From contig NZ_CH672377.1 in the NCBI RefSeq assembly GCF_000153105.1, positions 606,532-670,531 of the forward strand: a stretch of DNA of 64,000 nucleotides, in the 5' to 3' direction. Shown in pieces: positions 36,775 to 45,745 of the stretch. The position numbers were made by a program, and so were the translations under genes. The notes beneath the pieces are model-generated. The model searched no databases and was not told the origin of the DNA. It worked only from the letters and a program-made list of their open reading frames with translations. Source of the DNA: Blastopirellula marina DSM 3645 (GTDB lineage: Bacteria > Planctomycetota > Planctomycetia > Pirellulales > Pirellulaceae). Every line of letters begins with the position of its first letter. Position 1 is the stretch's first letter.

Positions 36775-36868
36775 TTCTACAGGCGTGGTTTCGCCGGTCG
36801 CTTGACGATTTACTCGTCGAAGTCGCTTTGCGGATTGGCGAACGCGCGCCTCCGCCGCAATCGAAACG

Positions 36869-37864
36869 CTAACTTTTCCAGGCGATCGCCAGCTCGAGCT
36901 TTCGATCCCCGCGAATCAGCGTCAGCACCAAGGGGAGATCGTGCGGAACGACCGCCAGTAAGCGATGAATGTCATCCACACTGGCCGTGATGCGATCATT
37001 GATCGCGACAATCAAATCACCAGTTCGAACGCCGCTTTGCCTAGCGACCCCGCCGGCTGCGACATCGACGACTTCCACGACTTGGTCTGAGAGCAGGTCA
37101 AATTGTCGCACCATCGCTCGGGGTAATCGCTGCGCAGCGGCGGTAACTCCCAGTTGTCTACGGCGAACGACCCCATGCGTCAAAATCTCGGAAATCACCC
37201 ACTGCGCCGTATCACTAGGAACAGCAAAACCTAGCCCCTGCGCCATTGCGATGATCGCCGTATTAACGCCGACGACGCGTCCGCGCGAGTCGACCAACGG
37301 GCCGCCGCTATTGCCGGGATTGATCGGCGCCGTGTGCTGGACAATGTTCTCAATCAAGTGTCCATCTTGACCACGCAGCGTTCTGCCAACCGCACTGATC
37401 ACGCCGGTTGAAACCGTCGAATGAAGTCCCAACGGACTTCCCATCGCGATCACCAATTGCCCCACTCGACTCGCGTTCGATTCTCCCAACTCCGCGTAGG
37501 GAAGTTCGCTCGAAGCCAGCTTTAAAAGTGCGATATCGGTGGAAGGATCATCGCCGATCACTTTTGCGTCGACGCGATCGCCGTCATTGGTCTCGGCGAA
37601 CAAACGCCGGCGTCCTGCGACCACATGACTGTTGGTGATCGCGTATCCGTCCGGCGTAACGAGAAATCCAGAACCGGCTCCGCCCCGTTCGCCCGAGACG
37701 CTGACAACCGCCGGAGACACGCTTTCGACCACATTAATCACCGCTTGCGAATAGGCGTCCAGCAGATCCGCATCGGCAGGATTGGCCCTCCGCGGCGTCG
37801 ATGCATGATCACCACCTCCATCGGCGCCAGAGAGAAATCGCAGTGAATCGTCCGCTTTTTTCAT
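36869..37864 (-). CDS. HtrA/DegP-like serine protease with one PDZ domain, no signal peptide
   Basis: A 331-residue S1C trypsin-like protease. The catalytic triad is visible as ITNSHVVAG (His), DPSTDIALLKL (Asp) and NPGNSGGPLVDS (Ser). A single PDZ domain follows at about residues 240-330 (GGVARQSGVRTGDLIVAINDR). Unlike typical HtrA proteins, the N-terminus (MKKADDSLRFLSGADGGGDHAS) has no signal peptide or membrane helix, so it may act in the cytoplasm or be exported by another route; alternative upstream starts are not supported by sequence. It converges with the FecR gene. Confidence 0.9.
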   Translation of the reverse strand: MKKADDSLRFLSGADGGGDHASTPRRANPADADLLDAYSQAVINVVESVSPAVVSVSGERGGAGSGFLVTPDGYAITNSHVVAGRRRLFAETNDGDRVDAKVIGDDPSTDIALLKLASSELPYAELGESNASRVGQLVIAMGSPLGLHSTVSTGVISAVGRTLRGQDGHLIENIVQHTAPINPGNSGGPLVDSRGRVVGVNTAIIAMAQGLGFAVPSDTAQWVISEILTHGVVRRRQLGVTAAAQRLPRAMVRQFDLLSDQVVEVVDVAAGGVARQSGVRTGDLIVAINDRITASVDDIHRLLAVVPHDLPLVLTLIRGDRKLELAIAWKS

Positions 37865-38083
37865 GCCTGTCCCTTCCGAGAAAAGTATTCTCCAATCTTA
37901 CGCAGTCAAAGCGCAAAGGACAGATGCGAGCAGCGCCACGCACATCGGCGGCGAATGAGTCCCCACATCGAGATAGATTTCGTCGCCGCCGCAAAGTATG
38001 ATCGAAAATCCCACCGGTCGCTTCATCCCTGCCAAGTGACAACCCTTTTAGCCCCTTTCCCATCCAGCTCGATTAGAAAACCG

Positions 38084-39214
38084 ATGCCCAAGCCTTTCTC
38101 GCTTCTGTGCGTTTCTCTCGTTTTGGCGATGCTATTGATCGCGGCGCCGCTGTCTGCTCGTGAATGGCACGTCAATGCGGCGACCGGCAGCGATGCGAAT
38201 TCTGGCGGCGCAGCGGAGCCGTTTAAGTCGTTGCAGAAGGGGATCAATTCGGCCCAGGATGGCGACGTGATTCAGCTCTATCCTCACGGCGCCGTTATTC
38301 GACAGTCGGCGAGCTTTGGCAATCGATCCGGAATCACGATCGAAGGGAACGGCGTGACGTTGGACGGCGCCGATCCATTGCCGGTCGACGGTTGGGAGAC
38401 GGTGGGCGTCAATCTGTATCGTCGCGTGCTGAAGCGAACGCCGCTTGACCGGCATCTGCTGATCGTGGCCGGCGTGATGCAGCGGATGGGACGGACGCAA
38501 AGCGCTGGCTCGCCGCAGTTCCCTGCACCTGCCGATCTGAAGCCGGGACAGTTTTGCTTTGAGAACATCGATGAGAAGACCGGCTGGCTCTATGTGTGCG
38601 GACCGATCAAGAATCTCGAGTGGTCAACGCGTGTGAATGGAATCGGCCTCGGCGGCGTTTGTCAGCGAATTGTCGTTCGTAATCTGAACACGCGCAACTT
38701 CCTGAATGACGGCTTCAACATTCACGGCGACGGGCGCGAACTGACGTTCGAGAATATCAACGGCTACGACTGCTTTGACGAAGGTTTTTCGGCCCACGAA
38801 ACCTCCGAGTGCCTGATCACCGGGGGCAAGTTCTACGGCAACGAAAATGGGATCGCCGACGTGAACGCGTCCGAGACCGTTTATCGCAACTGCGAATTCT
38901 ACGGAAACGTTAACACCGACGTTCTGCTTATCGGTAAAGCGCATGCGTTGATCGATTGCAAAATTCTCAATTCGACATCGGCGGCGGCGCTCGTCGCCGG
39001 ACCGCGCTCCGAAGACAAGTTGTTCGCGTTGCGACTGCAGCACGTTACGATCACCACCCAACAGAAGTCCGATCGTGGTCTAGTGCGAATTAACGGAGGG
39101 ACGCTGCTGGTTGACAACTGCGTCTGCGAGAATATCGGCTTCAATACGCTCGGCGCCGACGTGACCTACCAGGGGCGGAATTTGGTTGACGGCGTCGAAC
39201 TCGACGCGCGATAA
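38084..39214 (+). CDS. secreted parallel beta-helix protein
   Basis: A 376-residue exported protein. The signal peptide begins at ATG 38084 (MPKPFSLLCVSLVLAMLLIAAPLSA) and is followed by REWHVNAATGSDANSGGAAEPFKSLQKGINSAQDGDVIQL, the common start of right-handed beta-helix (DUF1565/pectate-lyase-like) proteins. The rest shows stacked short turns typical of such helices (VVRNLNTRNFLNDGFNIHG, YDCFDEGFSAHE, GGKFYGNENGIADV). It may bind or cleave an acidic polysaccharide, but no catalytic set can be assigned. The upstream in-frame extension is ignored because the signal peptide starts here. Neighbours 39369 and 42481 are esterases that act on sugars. Confidence 0.82.
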   Translation: MPKPFSLLCVSLVLAMLLIAAPLSAREWHVNAATGSDANSGGAAEPFKSLQKGINSAQDGDVIQLYPHGAVIRQSASFGNRSGITIEGNGVTLDGADPLPVDGWETVGVNLYRRVLKRTPLDRHLLIVAGVMQRMGRTQSAGSPQFPAPADLKPGQFCFENIDEKTGWLYVCGPIKNLEWSTRVNGIGLGGVCQRIVVRNLNTRNFLNDGFNIHGDGRELTFENINGYDCFDEGFSAHETSECLITGGKFYGNENGIADVNASETVYRNCEFYGNVNTDVLLIGKAHALIDCKILNSTSAAALVAGPRSEDKLFALRLQHVTITTQQKSDRGLVRINGGTLLVDNCVCENIGFNTLGADVTYQGRNLVDGVELDAR

Positions 39215-39368
39215 ATTGGATTCGCTTCTTAACCCGCCAGCGGTCTACAACCAAGCGATGCGTTCCCTATTTTGCGAACTTTCCCGTCAATCATGTTGGA
39301 AAGTGACTTCGAATCCTCTAAAAAAGATCTCCTACCTTCTCCCCCTACCCACCTAAGGAGCCCATCTC

Positions 39369-40253
39369 GTGAAGCGAATTCTGCTGACTCTCGCGCTGCT
39401 GCTGCTCACCACGCAGTTGCAAGCCGAAGAACTGAAACAGCTGCTCAATCTGCCGTATGGCGATCATCCGCGACAAGTGCTTGATTTTTATCCCGCGAAG
39501 TCGGACAAGCCGACGCCGGTCGTCTTTTACATTCACGGCGGAGGATGGCGCGGCGGCGATAAAAAAACGAATCCGAAAGCATTCCTAGACAAAGGTATTT
39601 CGGTAGTCGCAATCAACTACCGCTATGTCCAAAACGGCGTCGAACAAAAAGTGGAGCCGCCGGTCAAAGCGCCGCTGAGCGACGCCGCCCGGGCTTTGCA
39701 ATTTGTCCGCTCGAAGGCGTCAGAGTGGAATCTCGATAAAGAACGTATCGGCGCTACCGGCGGTTCGGCCGGCGCGTGCAGTTCGCTGTGGCTTGCGTTT
39801 CACGATGATTTGGCCGATCCCAAAAGCGACGATCCGATCGCTCGCGAGTCGACCCGTCTCTACTGCGCCGCGGTCAACGGAGCCCAGGTTTCGCTCGATC
39901 CGAAAGAACTGCGCGAGTGGATGCCCAACTACAAATATGGCGCCCACGCGTTTGGTCTGCCGAACCTGGAAAGCGTGATCGAAAATCGTGAATCGTTGAT
40001 GCCCTGGATCAAAGAATATTCGCCGATCGAAAGCGTCTCGAAAGACGATCCCCCGATCGCGTTGTTCTATGGTGGTGAAGTTCCGGTGGTCGGCGCCTCG
40101 CCGAAGGATCCGACCCACTCAGGCATCATGGGCGTCAAGCTGGCGGAACGTCTGGAAGAAGCGGACGTCGACGTCGTGCTGGTGACGCCGGGTACCGAAA
40201 AACCGAAGTACAAAAACTCGACCGAGTATCTCATCGACCGCCTGACCAATTAG
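39369..40253 (+). CDS. exported alpha/beta-hydrolase esterase (BD-FAE-like)
   Basis: A 294-residue secreted esterase. GTG start at 39369 with a signal peptide (MKRILLTLALLLLTTQLQAEE). The alpha/beta-hydrolase features are the oxyanion loop HGGGW at about residues 56-60, the nucleophile elbow GGSAGA with Ser near 133, and candidate acid/His residues in the C-terminal part, such as DPTHSG. The family (bifunctional feruloyl/acetyl-xylan esterase-like) removes acyl groups from polysaccharides; the substrate here is unknown. A perfect terminator follows 90 bases downstream, so it may be the last gene of its unit. Confidence 0.88.
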   Translation: MKRILLTLALLLLTTQLQAEELKQLLNLPYGDHPRQVLDFYPAKSDKPTPVVFYIHGGGWRGGDKKTNPKAFLDKGISVVAINYRYVQNGVEQKVEPPVKAPLSDAARALQFVRSKASEWNLDKERIGATGGSAGACSSLWLAFHDDLADPKSDDPIARESTRLYCAAVNGAQVSLDPKELREWMPNYKYGAHAFGLPNLESVIENRESLMPWIKEYSPIESVSKDDPPIALFYGGEVPVVGASPKDPTHSGIMGVKLAERLEEADVDVVLVTPGTEKPKYKNSTEYLIDRLTN

Positions 40254-40340
40254 GTCTAGTTTTCAACATCCGTGCAAGCGACTTCCGAGTCGTTCGCGGA
40301 TCGCGATCGCAACTGCCGAGAGAACCAAGTTCTGTACATG

Positions 40341-40375
40341 GGGATGACGCCGATTACGGCGTCATCCCTTTTTTT
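40341..40375 (+). terminator. strong Rho-independent terminator
   Basis: GGGATGACGCCG (40341-40352) pairs perfectly with CGGCGTCATCCC (40357-40368) across the loop ATTA and is followed by seven T residues. It terminates the esterase transcript. Confidence 0.92.
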
Positions 40376-40719
40376 GTGAAGTGACTTCGCCGAGCCTTGG
40401 AAAAGGCAAAAAGAGACTCGCTATTCTAGCAATATCATTTTCAAAACTTTTCCCTTGCACCCTCCTGCAGAGTCGCGTACTTTGCACATGGCAGTCACAT
40501 CAACGGCTTCTATCGCGTCAAAAATGCGATCCGTAGCCCGGTAGACTGCCCCTTTTCCTTGCGCCGCAGAGTGTGGCGACGACTTTTCCAACATCACCGA
40601 AAAATCGCGGCGACGCCTGCGCCTTTTTCCCACGTTCATTGCAATCCTGTCAGCCATAACGCTCTCCACTGCCGCGTCATTGCCGCGACGATTGGCGGAG
40701 CCATTTAGGAGTGGGTTCG
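40376..40719. other. intergenic region upstream of DUF1559 gene
   Basis: 344 bases between the terminator and the DUF1559 start. A 106-codon minus-strand frame (40421-40741) overlaps the next gene and has no family-like features, so I treat it as chance. Nothing else is recognised apart from the AGGAG ribosome site just before 40720. Confidence 0.4.
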
Positions 40720-41829
40720 ATGTTCTTTCTCCGATTCGCATGTCGTCATTTTGACACGTCGACTAGCCAGTCCATTTCGTACGTTGTCCCTGGACGGCGT
40801 CGGAACTCTTTGCCAGCGGCGACCGGATTTACCCTGGTCGAACTGTTAGTGGTGATCGCCATCATCGGAGTTCTCATCGGTTTGCTCCTTCCCGCCGTAC
40901 AACAAGCGCGAGAAGCGGCCAGACGCATGCAATGCGTCAACAACATGAAGCAAATCGGGCTTGCGGTCCACAGTTTTCATGACACTTTCAACGGGCTTCC
41001 ACCGGCGACGACCGGCAATACAGGAGTAACCCTCTGGGCGGTCTTGATGCCTTACATGGAGCAAGGCAACGTCTACGGCCAACTCGACATCGAAGCCCCC
41101 GGCGGCGTTGATGCTTGCACCAACGCATCGCATATCGGCGCCAGCGCCGCGGCCGCAGCGAGCGCCAACTACAGCGTCCTGCGCAATACCGTGATCGGCG
41201 GTTATCTCTGCCCTTCGCGTCGATCAGCCGCCGAAGGAAAAAACAGCAAAGGGGTGCCGGTAGGCGACTATGCAATTGTCATTGCAGGCACGGAAAAATG
41301 GCAGTTCTGGAAAAACCCTAGTTCGCAACTGCAAGCGCTGCGCGTGGCGCAAACCAGCGACGATAAAAACTTAATCGCTATCAGCAACAGCCCCGTCACC
41401 GACGCGATTGACAATCCTAACGGCGGCTGGCGCCCGCGTGACACGCTGGCGCGAATTACCGACGGAACCAGCAATACGATGATTGTGGGAGAGAAGCATA
41501 TCACGGCCGGGTTTCTGGGACTTTGTTGTCGGGCGGATCGCGGGCCCAACGGCAGTGACGGCTACCTCTATTGGAATCGCTCGAACGGCCCAGGCGGCTA
41601 CGGCGAATATTGGGTCGCCGGGAGTGTGAATTACGGTCTGGCCCGTTCACCTAACGAAGGAGTCGGACTGAGCGTCAACAGCAGCCCAGCGCTCGGAAGT
41701 TGGCATCCGGGAGCTTGTAATTTTCTGTTTGCCGATGGCTCAGTCCAAGCGTTGGCGGTTAACGTCAACTCCAACGTCTTGATCTCACTGGGAGGGGCCA
41801 ACGAAGGCAACGTGGTGAGTCTTCCCTAA
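40720..41829 (+). CDS. DUF1559 pilin-like protein
   Basis: A 369-residue pilin-like protein with the prepilin motif [33 protein letters not shown] near residues 36-68, after a basic leader of about 35 residues, longer than in the other two copies. The DUF1559 core is present (MKQIGLAVHSFHDTFNGLPPA) and the C-terminal signature reads SWHPGACNFLFADGSVQAL. The ATG at 40720 is supported by AGGAG eight bases upstream. Its TAA stop overlaps the ATG of the lipoprotein gene by one base (TAATG), a direct sign that the two are co-translated. Confidence 0.93.
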   Translation: MFFLRFACRHFDTSTSQSISYVVPGRRRNSLPAATGFTLVELLVVIAIIGVLIGLLLPAVQQAREAARRMQCVNNMKQIGLAVHSFHDTFNGLPPATTGNTGVTLWAVLMPYMEQGNVYGQLDIEAPGGVDACTNASHIGASAAAAASANYSVLRNTVIGGYLCPSRRSAAEGKNSKGVPVGDYAIVIAGTEKWQFWKNPSSQLQALRVAQTSDDKNLIAISNSPVTDAIDNPNGGWRPRDTLARITDGTSNTMIVGEKHITAGFLGLCCRADRGPNGSDGYLYWNRSNGPGGYGEYWVAGSVNYGLARSPNEGVGLSVNSSPALGSWHPGACNFLFADGSVQALAVNVNSNVLISLGGANEGNVVSLP

Positions 41830-42293
41830 TGAAATCAATCTATCCAATGCAACATTCGTCGTTCTTAAAGTCTGCGCTTCGCATGTTCGCACTCGCATCG
41901 TTGCTGGCCTGCGCCGCGGGATGCGGCGGCAGTTCGATGCACCCAGTCATAGGTCACGTTCATTTCACCGATGGATCTCCTCTGAAAACGGGACGCGTGA
42001 TGCTGGACGGCGGGGATGCCAATACAAGTTCCTGGGGACTGATTCATCCCGACGGTTCGTTCCAAGTCGGAACGCTCGACGTGGACGACGGAGTTCCGGC
42101 AGGCGTCTATCGCGTTTACATCGAGAATGCGATGTCGCTCCCTCCAGACAACTGGGGAGATCGCGATTTTACTCCCAAGTTGTTAATCCATCCCAAGTTC
42201 ATGGATCCTGAGCAGTCTGGATTAAGCTTCGAGGTTCCCGGCAAGTCGACGCCGTGGGAGATCGTTGTCGAGAAGCCGCCGAAATCCCGCTAG
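41829..42293 (+). CDS. small lipoprotein paired with DUF1559
   Basis: A 154-residue lipoprotein whose signal peptide has the lipobox CAAGC (Cys near residue 32). The mature part begins SSMHPVIGHVHFTDGSPLKTGRVMLDGG and continues with GLIHPDGSFQVG and GVPAGVYRVYIE, again the transthyretin/carboxypeptidase-regulatory-like beta pattern. Its start overlaps the DUF1559 stop by one base, so the pair forms a minimal operon. The function is unknown. Together with 32918 and 62635 it is the second of three such pairs. Confidence 0.85.
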   Translation: MKSIYPMQHSSFLKSALRMFALASLLACAAGCGGSSMHPVIGHVHFTDGSPLKTGRVMLDGGDANTSSWGLIHPDGSFQVGTLDVDDGVPAGVYRVYIENAMSLPPDNWGDRDFTPKLLIHPKFMDPEQSGLSFEVPGKSTPWEIVVEKPPKSR

Positions 42294-42480
42294 CCGCACG
42301 GCAAGATCTCTATCGCGACTCGTTCACGAGATATCCTTCTTCGCAAAGTTGATAGGCAGTGTGGTGATTCTCCCCGCTCGGCCAGCTAGAATGGATCGAC
42401 GGGGCCGATGCTGACGGCGTCCTCCCCACTTGGCCAGAATCGCTTCTTTCCCCCCTGCCAACCCAGAAATCCTACCAGCC

Positions 42481-43293
42481 ATGTCTATTCGATCCGCTGT
42501 GATGTCGCTGCTTCTCATGAACGCCGCTTCCCTCGTCGCATTCTGCGCAGAGCCGACGAGCGTCACGCTTCCCCCCAAAGAAAAGTTTCAGCTTTTTCTG
42601 CTGATCGGTCAGTCGAACATGGCGGGCCGCGGCAAAGTGGAAGCCCAAGACAAAGAAATCAATCCACGCGTGCTGACGCTCAACAAGGCTGGCCAGTGGG
42701 TCCCGGCGGTTGATCCGATCCATTTCGATAAGCCTGGGATCGCCGGCGTCGGACTCGGCCGAACTTTTGGCCTCGAGATCGCCAACGCAAACCCAGAGAT
42801 CACCGTTGGCCTGATCCCGTGTGCGGTTGGCGGCACGCCGATCGATCGATGGACGCCTGGCGCCTATGATAAGCCGACCAAGAGCCATCCCTATGATGAT
42901 GCGTTGCCGCGGGCCAAGCAGGCGCTCGAGTCAGGCGTCCTCTGCGGCATTCTCTGGCACCAGGGAGAAGGAGACTCGAATCCCGCCAAGGCCAAGGTCT
43001 ACGAGCAAAAGCTGGATGAGCTAGTGACGCGAGTTCGGAAAGAACTAGACGCTCCCGAAGTGCCGTTCCTGGTTGGGCAATTGGGCGTATTCGAAGAACG
43101 CCCTTGGGACGATGCCAAGAAACAGGTCGATGCGGCACAGCGACATTACGCCGCGTCTCATCCCAACGCGGCGTTCGTCTCCGGCGAAGGCCTGACGCAC
43201 AAGGGAGACAAGGTCCATTTCAACGCCAAGTCGTACCGCGAATTCGGTCGACGCTACGCCAAAGCGTATCTCGATCTTGCACCAGCCAAGTAG
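42481..43293 (+). CDS. exported sialate O-acetylesterase-like (SASA) hydrolase
   Basis: A 270-residue SGNH-type carbohydrate esterase of the SASA family, likely removing acetyl groups from a polysaccharide outside the cytoplasm. The ATG at 42481 gives a signal peptide (MSIRSAVMSLLLMNAASLVAFCAEP). Catalytic motifs are GQSNMAG with Ser45, the GGTPIDRW loop, WHQGEGD at 159-165, and KVHFNAKSY with His246 near the C-terminus. Length and motif spacing fit the family. A decayed gene of the sugar-binding type lies directly downstream on the other strand. Confidence 0.88.
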   Translation: MSIRSAVMSLLLMNAASLVAFCAEPTSVTLPPKEKFQLFLLIGQSNMAGRGKVEAQDKEINPRVLTLNKAGQWVPAVDPIHFDKPGIAGVGLGRTFGLEIANANPEITVGLIPCAVGGTPIDRWTPGAYDKPTKSHPYDDALPRAKQALESGVLCGILWHQGEGDSNPAKAKVYEQKLDELVTRVRKELDAPEVPFLVGQLGVFEERPWDDAKKQVDAAQRHYAASHPNAAFVSGEGLTHKGDKVHFNAKSYREFGRRYAKAYLDLAPAK

Positions 43294-43309
43294 TTGGCGG
43301 CGCCGCGGC

Positions 43310-43585
43310 TTACTTCCACGTCCAAATTTTTAGGTCGTCGATCCAAGCCGAATGGTTGACGGCCAAAGTGATTATTCGTTTCGTCGGATGAGCAACTTCC
43401 TCCGACGAAAATTGCGCGACCTAAGCGCCGTCGATCGTAGCTGTCATCGTGTCTCCTGCGACCGTGACTCGCAGCGTGTACCACTGGTTTGGTTTCAACT
43501 GCAGCGGCGAGTGCAAATTGAAATGTCGTTGAAAATCCAAGTGGAATCTTCCATGCGGAAAGCTTCGACACGAGTGTTTTATCAT
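43310..43585 (-). pseudogene. remnant of a LamG-like/DUF1080-like secreted protein gene
   Basis: On the minus strand a frame from 43585 to the TAA at 43310-43312 reads like the C-terminal end of a planctomycete secreted beta-sandwich family. Before an in-frame TAG at 43421-43423 it has LQLKPNQWYTLRVTVAG and TMTATIDG; after it, [21 protein letters not shown] and WIDDLKIW. These segments fall in the same frame on either side of the stop and match the usual order W-Y-x-L, T-x-x-I-D-G, A-H-P-T-K, D-D-x-x-x-W. The N-terminal two thirds are missing. It is therefore a degraded copy rather than a working gene. Confidence 0.75.
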
Positions 43586-43694
43586 GCGAGTATTTCGGTT
43601 TGATCCTGGCCAGGTTTCATTCCTGCTCGACCATTCGCCAACTGTGCTAAACTGATCTTCGTCCCTTCCTTATTCTTCGGAGAGCCCGTCGGTC

Positions 43695-44099
43695 ATGTCG
43701 CGTCTGTTTGCTGGAACTCCCTTCGATATTCCGCCCCAGTGCGACGACTGCGGCGAGCTATTGCCGCAGTGCAAATGCACGCCTGCTGAGAAAGCGGCGA
43801 GCGAGGCGCGGCGTCAACAAGCGGCGGACCGTCAGCAGCGCGAAGCGGGCCGCCTTCCCCCGGAAAATCAAATCGCCGTTCTCAGCGTGCAAAAGCGCAA
43901 AGGGGGAAGAAAAGCGACGGTCATCACAGGGTTAACCGATGTCGCCAACGACCTGCCGGCGTTGCTTAAGCAACTTCAGGCCGATTGCGGCAGCGGCGGA
44001 ACCGTGAAGGCGAAGGAAGACCTGCTCGAAATCCAAGGGGACCATGCCGATCGCGTTCGCAAGTCACTCAGTGCACTCGGCTATCGCGTGAAAGGTTAG
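43695..44099 (+). CDS. SUI1/eIF1-family protein (YciH-like)
   Basis: A 134-residue protein with a C-terminal SUI1 domain (about residues 55-132): IAVLSVQKRKGGRKATVITGL, GTVKAKEDLLEIQGDHADRV and a final LGYRVKG. The SUI1 fold in eIF1 and bacterial YciH monitors start-codon choice on the small ribosomal subunit. The N-terminal 30 residues contain four Cys (16, 19, 26, 28) as CxxC and CxC, which could bind zinc; short YciH proteins have a similar but variable N-terminus. ATG at 43695. It stands alone and converges with the FecR gene. Confidence 0.9.
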   Translation: MSRLFAGTPFDIPPQCDDCGELLPQCKCTPAEKAASEARRQQAADRQQREAGRLPPENQIAVLSVQKRKGGRKATVITGLTDVANDLPALLKQLQADCGSGGTVKAKEDLLEIQGDHADRVRKSLSALGYRVKG

Positions 44100-44120
44100 T
44101 GCGTAAAGCGACGGCGGTTG

Positions 44121-45731
44121 CTAGGGAATCATCACGTCGACCGGCAATCCGGTCAGCTTGTCAAAGACTCGCTGCGTTCCGGCCGTGACGAGCGTGATCG
44201 ATTTCCATCGCGCGGCGTCTAGGCCGTGCGAATCTGCTCCAAAATAGCAGACGCCTGCCGCGGCGTTCTCGAAATGGAGCGAAATTTCTTCGGCGGTCAG
44301 CGGAAAATCATACAACGCGACTTCGTCGAGGACGCCTGCAAAAGGCTCACGCTTGCGCCACATATTGCCAACGACCGCCGGCGCCGGCCCGCCGCAGAGG
44401 ATCAAACCGCCGACCGAAAATTGGTGCTGAAAACAAAGCTTTCCATCGATATAGAGCGCCTTCTGTCCACTGAAACTATCGTAGGTCGCCACCACATGAT
44501 GAGGCTTGCCGTCTGTCAACTGCTCCACGGTCGGTCGCCCATCGCGACCATCCAGCGGCATGTCCAGTTCGCTATAACCCTGCTGTTCGATATGCAGTCC
44601 AAACGATAAGCACGGCCCCGGAGCGACCTCCGGAAGATCATAGTCTCCTACATCATCGTCATTTTGAAAGCTAAGCAAGATGCGGTAGACTCCATCCTCT
44701 TTGCGAAAAATCTCGTCATAATCGAGAAGTTCGCCGGACCACTCCGAGATGAACATGGCCTCGATCGTGATTCCGCTGCTGCAGGCCATCAAACCATCGC
44801 CGATCTCGGTTCCCATTCCTTCATCGATCTGCACAATCGATTCTGGCGTGTTGTCAAAGCGAATAGCGCCGTGCCCGACGATGCCGGGAACTCGTTGAGC
44901 GTGTTCGCCCAACGTCAGCGGCGTGGAAATCGAGGGAGCATCCTCGCTGGCCGCTCCCTCGCGATCGTCAAAGTGCCAATAGTAAGAAGGTAAGCGTACG
45001 CGCGACTGGACATCGACCTGGCCATGCATCGCCTGCACGCGAATATGTCGATCATCCAGCATCGCGACTTGAAATTCGGTTCCCATATCGACCACGCGCA
45101 GATTGGAAGTCGTCACTGAGAACCTCGATTGCGGGCTCTCAAGCATCGCATGGACCGACCCATTGTAAAGAACGCCCTCTTCCGGCGAATTGACTCCAAA
45201 CAGGGCCGGCCCTGTGACTCGCAAATTGGCGCCGCCTGACGATGCGAACTCCGTCTCTCCCTGAGCAATCGACAACGTCAGCGGTCCGGAATCGTGCCCC
45301 TCTAACTTACCGACGGCGCCAATCGGCGGCTGGCGGTTGTCGTAATTGGACGGTGCTGCATCCGCAAATTGCTCATCGGGTGCGTGCTCAAGCAGGTCTT
45401 GCCGCGGCGCATTGCTCAGCGATATCCAAAGTACGAGAACTATGGAAGCTGCAGTCGCCAACGAGACTCCGACGGACCATCGCTTCCATCCGATCGGCGT
45501 CGTCCCGACCTGTGCGGAAAGCGTCGGATCGGAATGGGCGGACGCTGTAAGCCGTTGCAGCGCCGGCGGCGTCATCCGCAGTTGCGCATGCACAAGCGAA
45601 TAGCGAAGGTAGATGGAATGCGCGACCGGGTCATTCGTGAGCAACTCGGCAAGACGCGCCACATCGTCTGGCGTCGCCGTACCGTCAAATTGACGATCGG
45701 CGAGTTCGAAGATTTGCTCGGTGCGATTCAC
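44121..45731 (-). CDS. FecR-domain protein with LamG-type domain
   Basis: A 536-residue membrane protein, partner of the ECF sigma gene 14 bases upstream. The N-terminus (about 1-60, ARLAELLTNDPVAHSIYLRYSLVHAQL) is the cytoplasmic anti-sigma-like helix region. A membrane segment follows at about 85-106 (WSVGVSLATAASIVLVLWISL). The FecR domain is at about 140-240 (TEFASSGGANLRVTGPALFGV, then NLRVVDMGTEFQVAM and MHGQVDVQS). The C-terminal 280 residues form a LamG-like concanavalin domain (ITIEAMFI, VATYDSFSGQKALYIDG, FAGVLDEVALYDFPLT), which suggests the extracellular ligand is a glycan. Confidence 0.88.
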   Translation of the reverse strand: MNRTEQIFELADRQFDGTATPDDVARLAELLTNDPVAHSIYLRYSLVHAQLRMTPPALQRLTASAHSDPTLSAQVGTTPIGWKRWSVGVSLATAASIVLVLWISLSNAPRQDLLEHAPDEQFADAAPSNYDNRQPPIGAVGKLEGHDSGPLTLSIAQGETEFASSGGANLRVTGPALFGVNSPEEGVLYNGSVHAMLESPQSRFSVTTSNLRVVDMGTEFQVAMLDDRHIRVQAMHGQVDVQSRVRLPSYYWHFDDREGAASEDAPSISTPLTLGEHAQRVPGIVGHGAIRFDNTPESIVQIDEGMGTEIGDGLMACSSGITIEAMFISEWSGELLDYDEIFRKEDGVYRILLSFQNDDDVGDYDLPEVAPGPCLSFGLHIEQQGYSELDMPLDGRDGRPTVEQLTDGKPHHVVATYDSFSGQKALYIDGKLCFQHQFSVGGLILCGGPAPAVVGNMWRKREPFAGVLDEVALYDFPLTAEEISLHFENAAAGVCYFGADSHGLDAARWKSITLVTAGTQRVFDKLTGLPVDVMIP

Positions 45732-45745
45732 GAATGTTCTCTTGG

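Noticed and set aside
40421-40741. 106-codon minus-strand frame before the DUF1559 gene
   Set aside because: Overlaps the DUF1559 start and its ribosome site, Arg-rich, and no recognisable motif.
43254-43571. 105-codon minus-strand open frame
   Set aside because: It is out of frame with the recognisable motifs of the remnant at 43310-43585 and runs into the SASA esterase gene.
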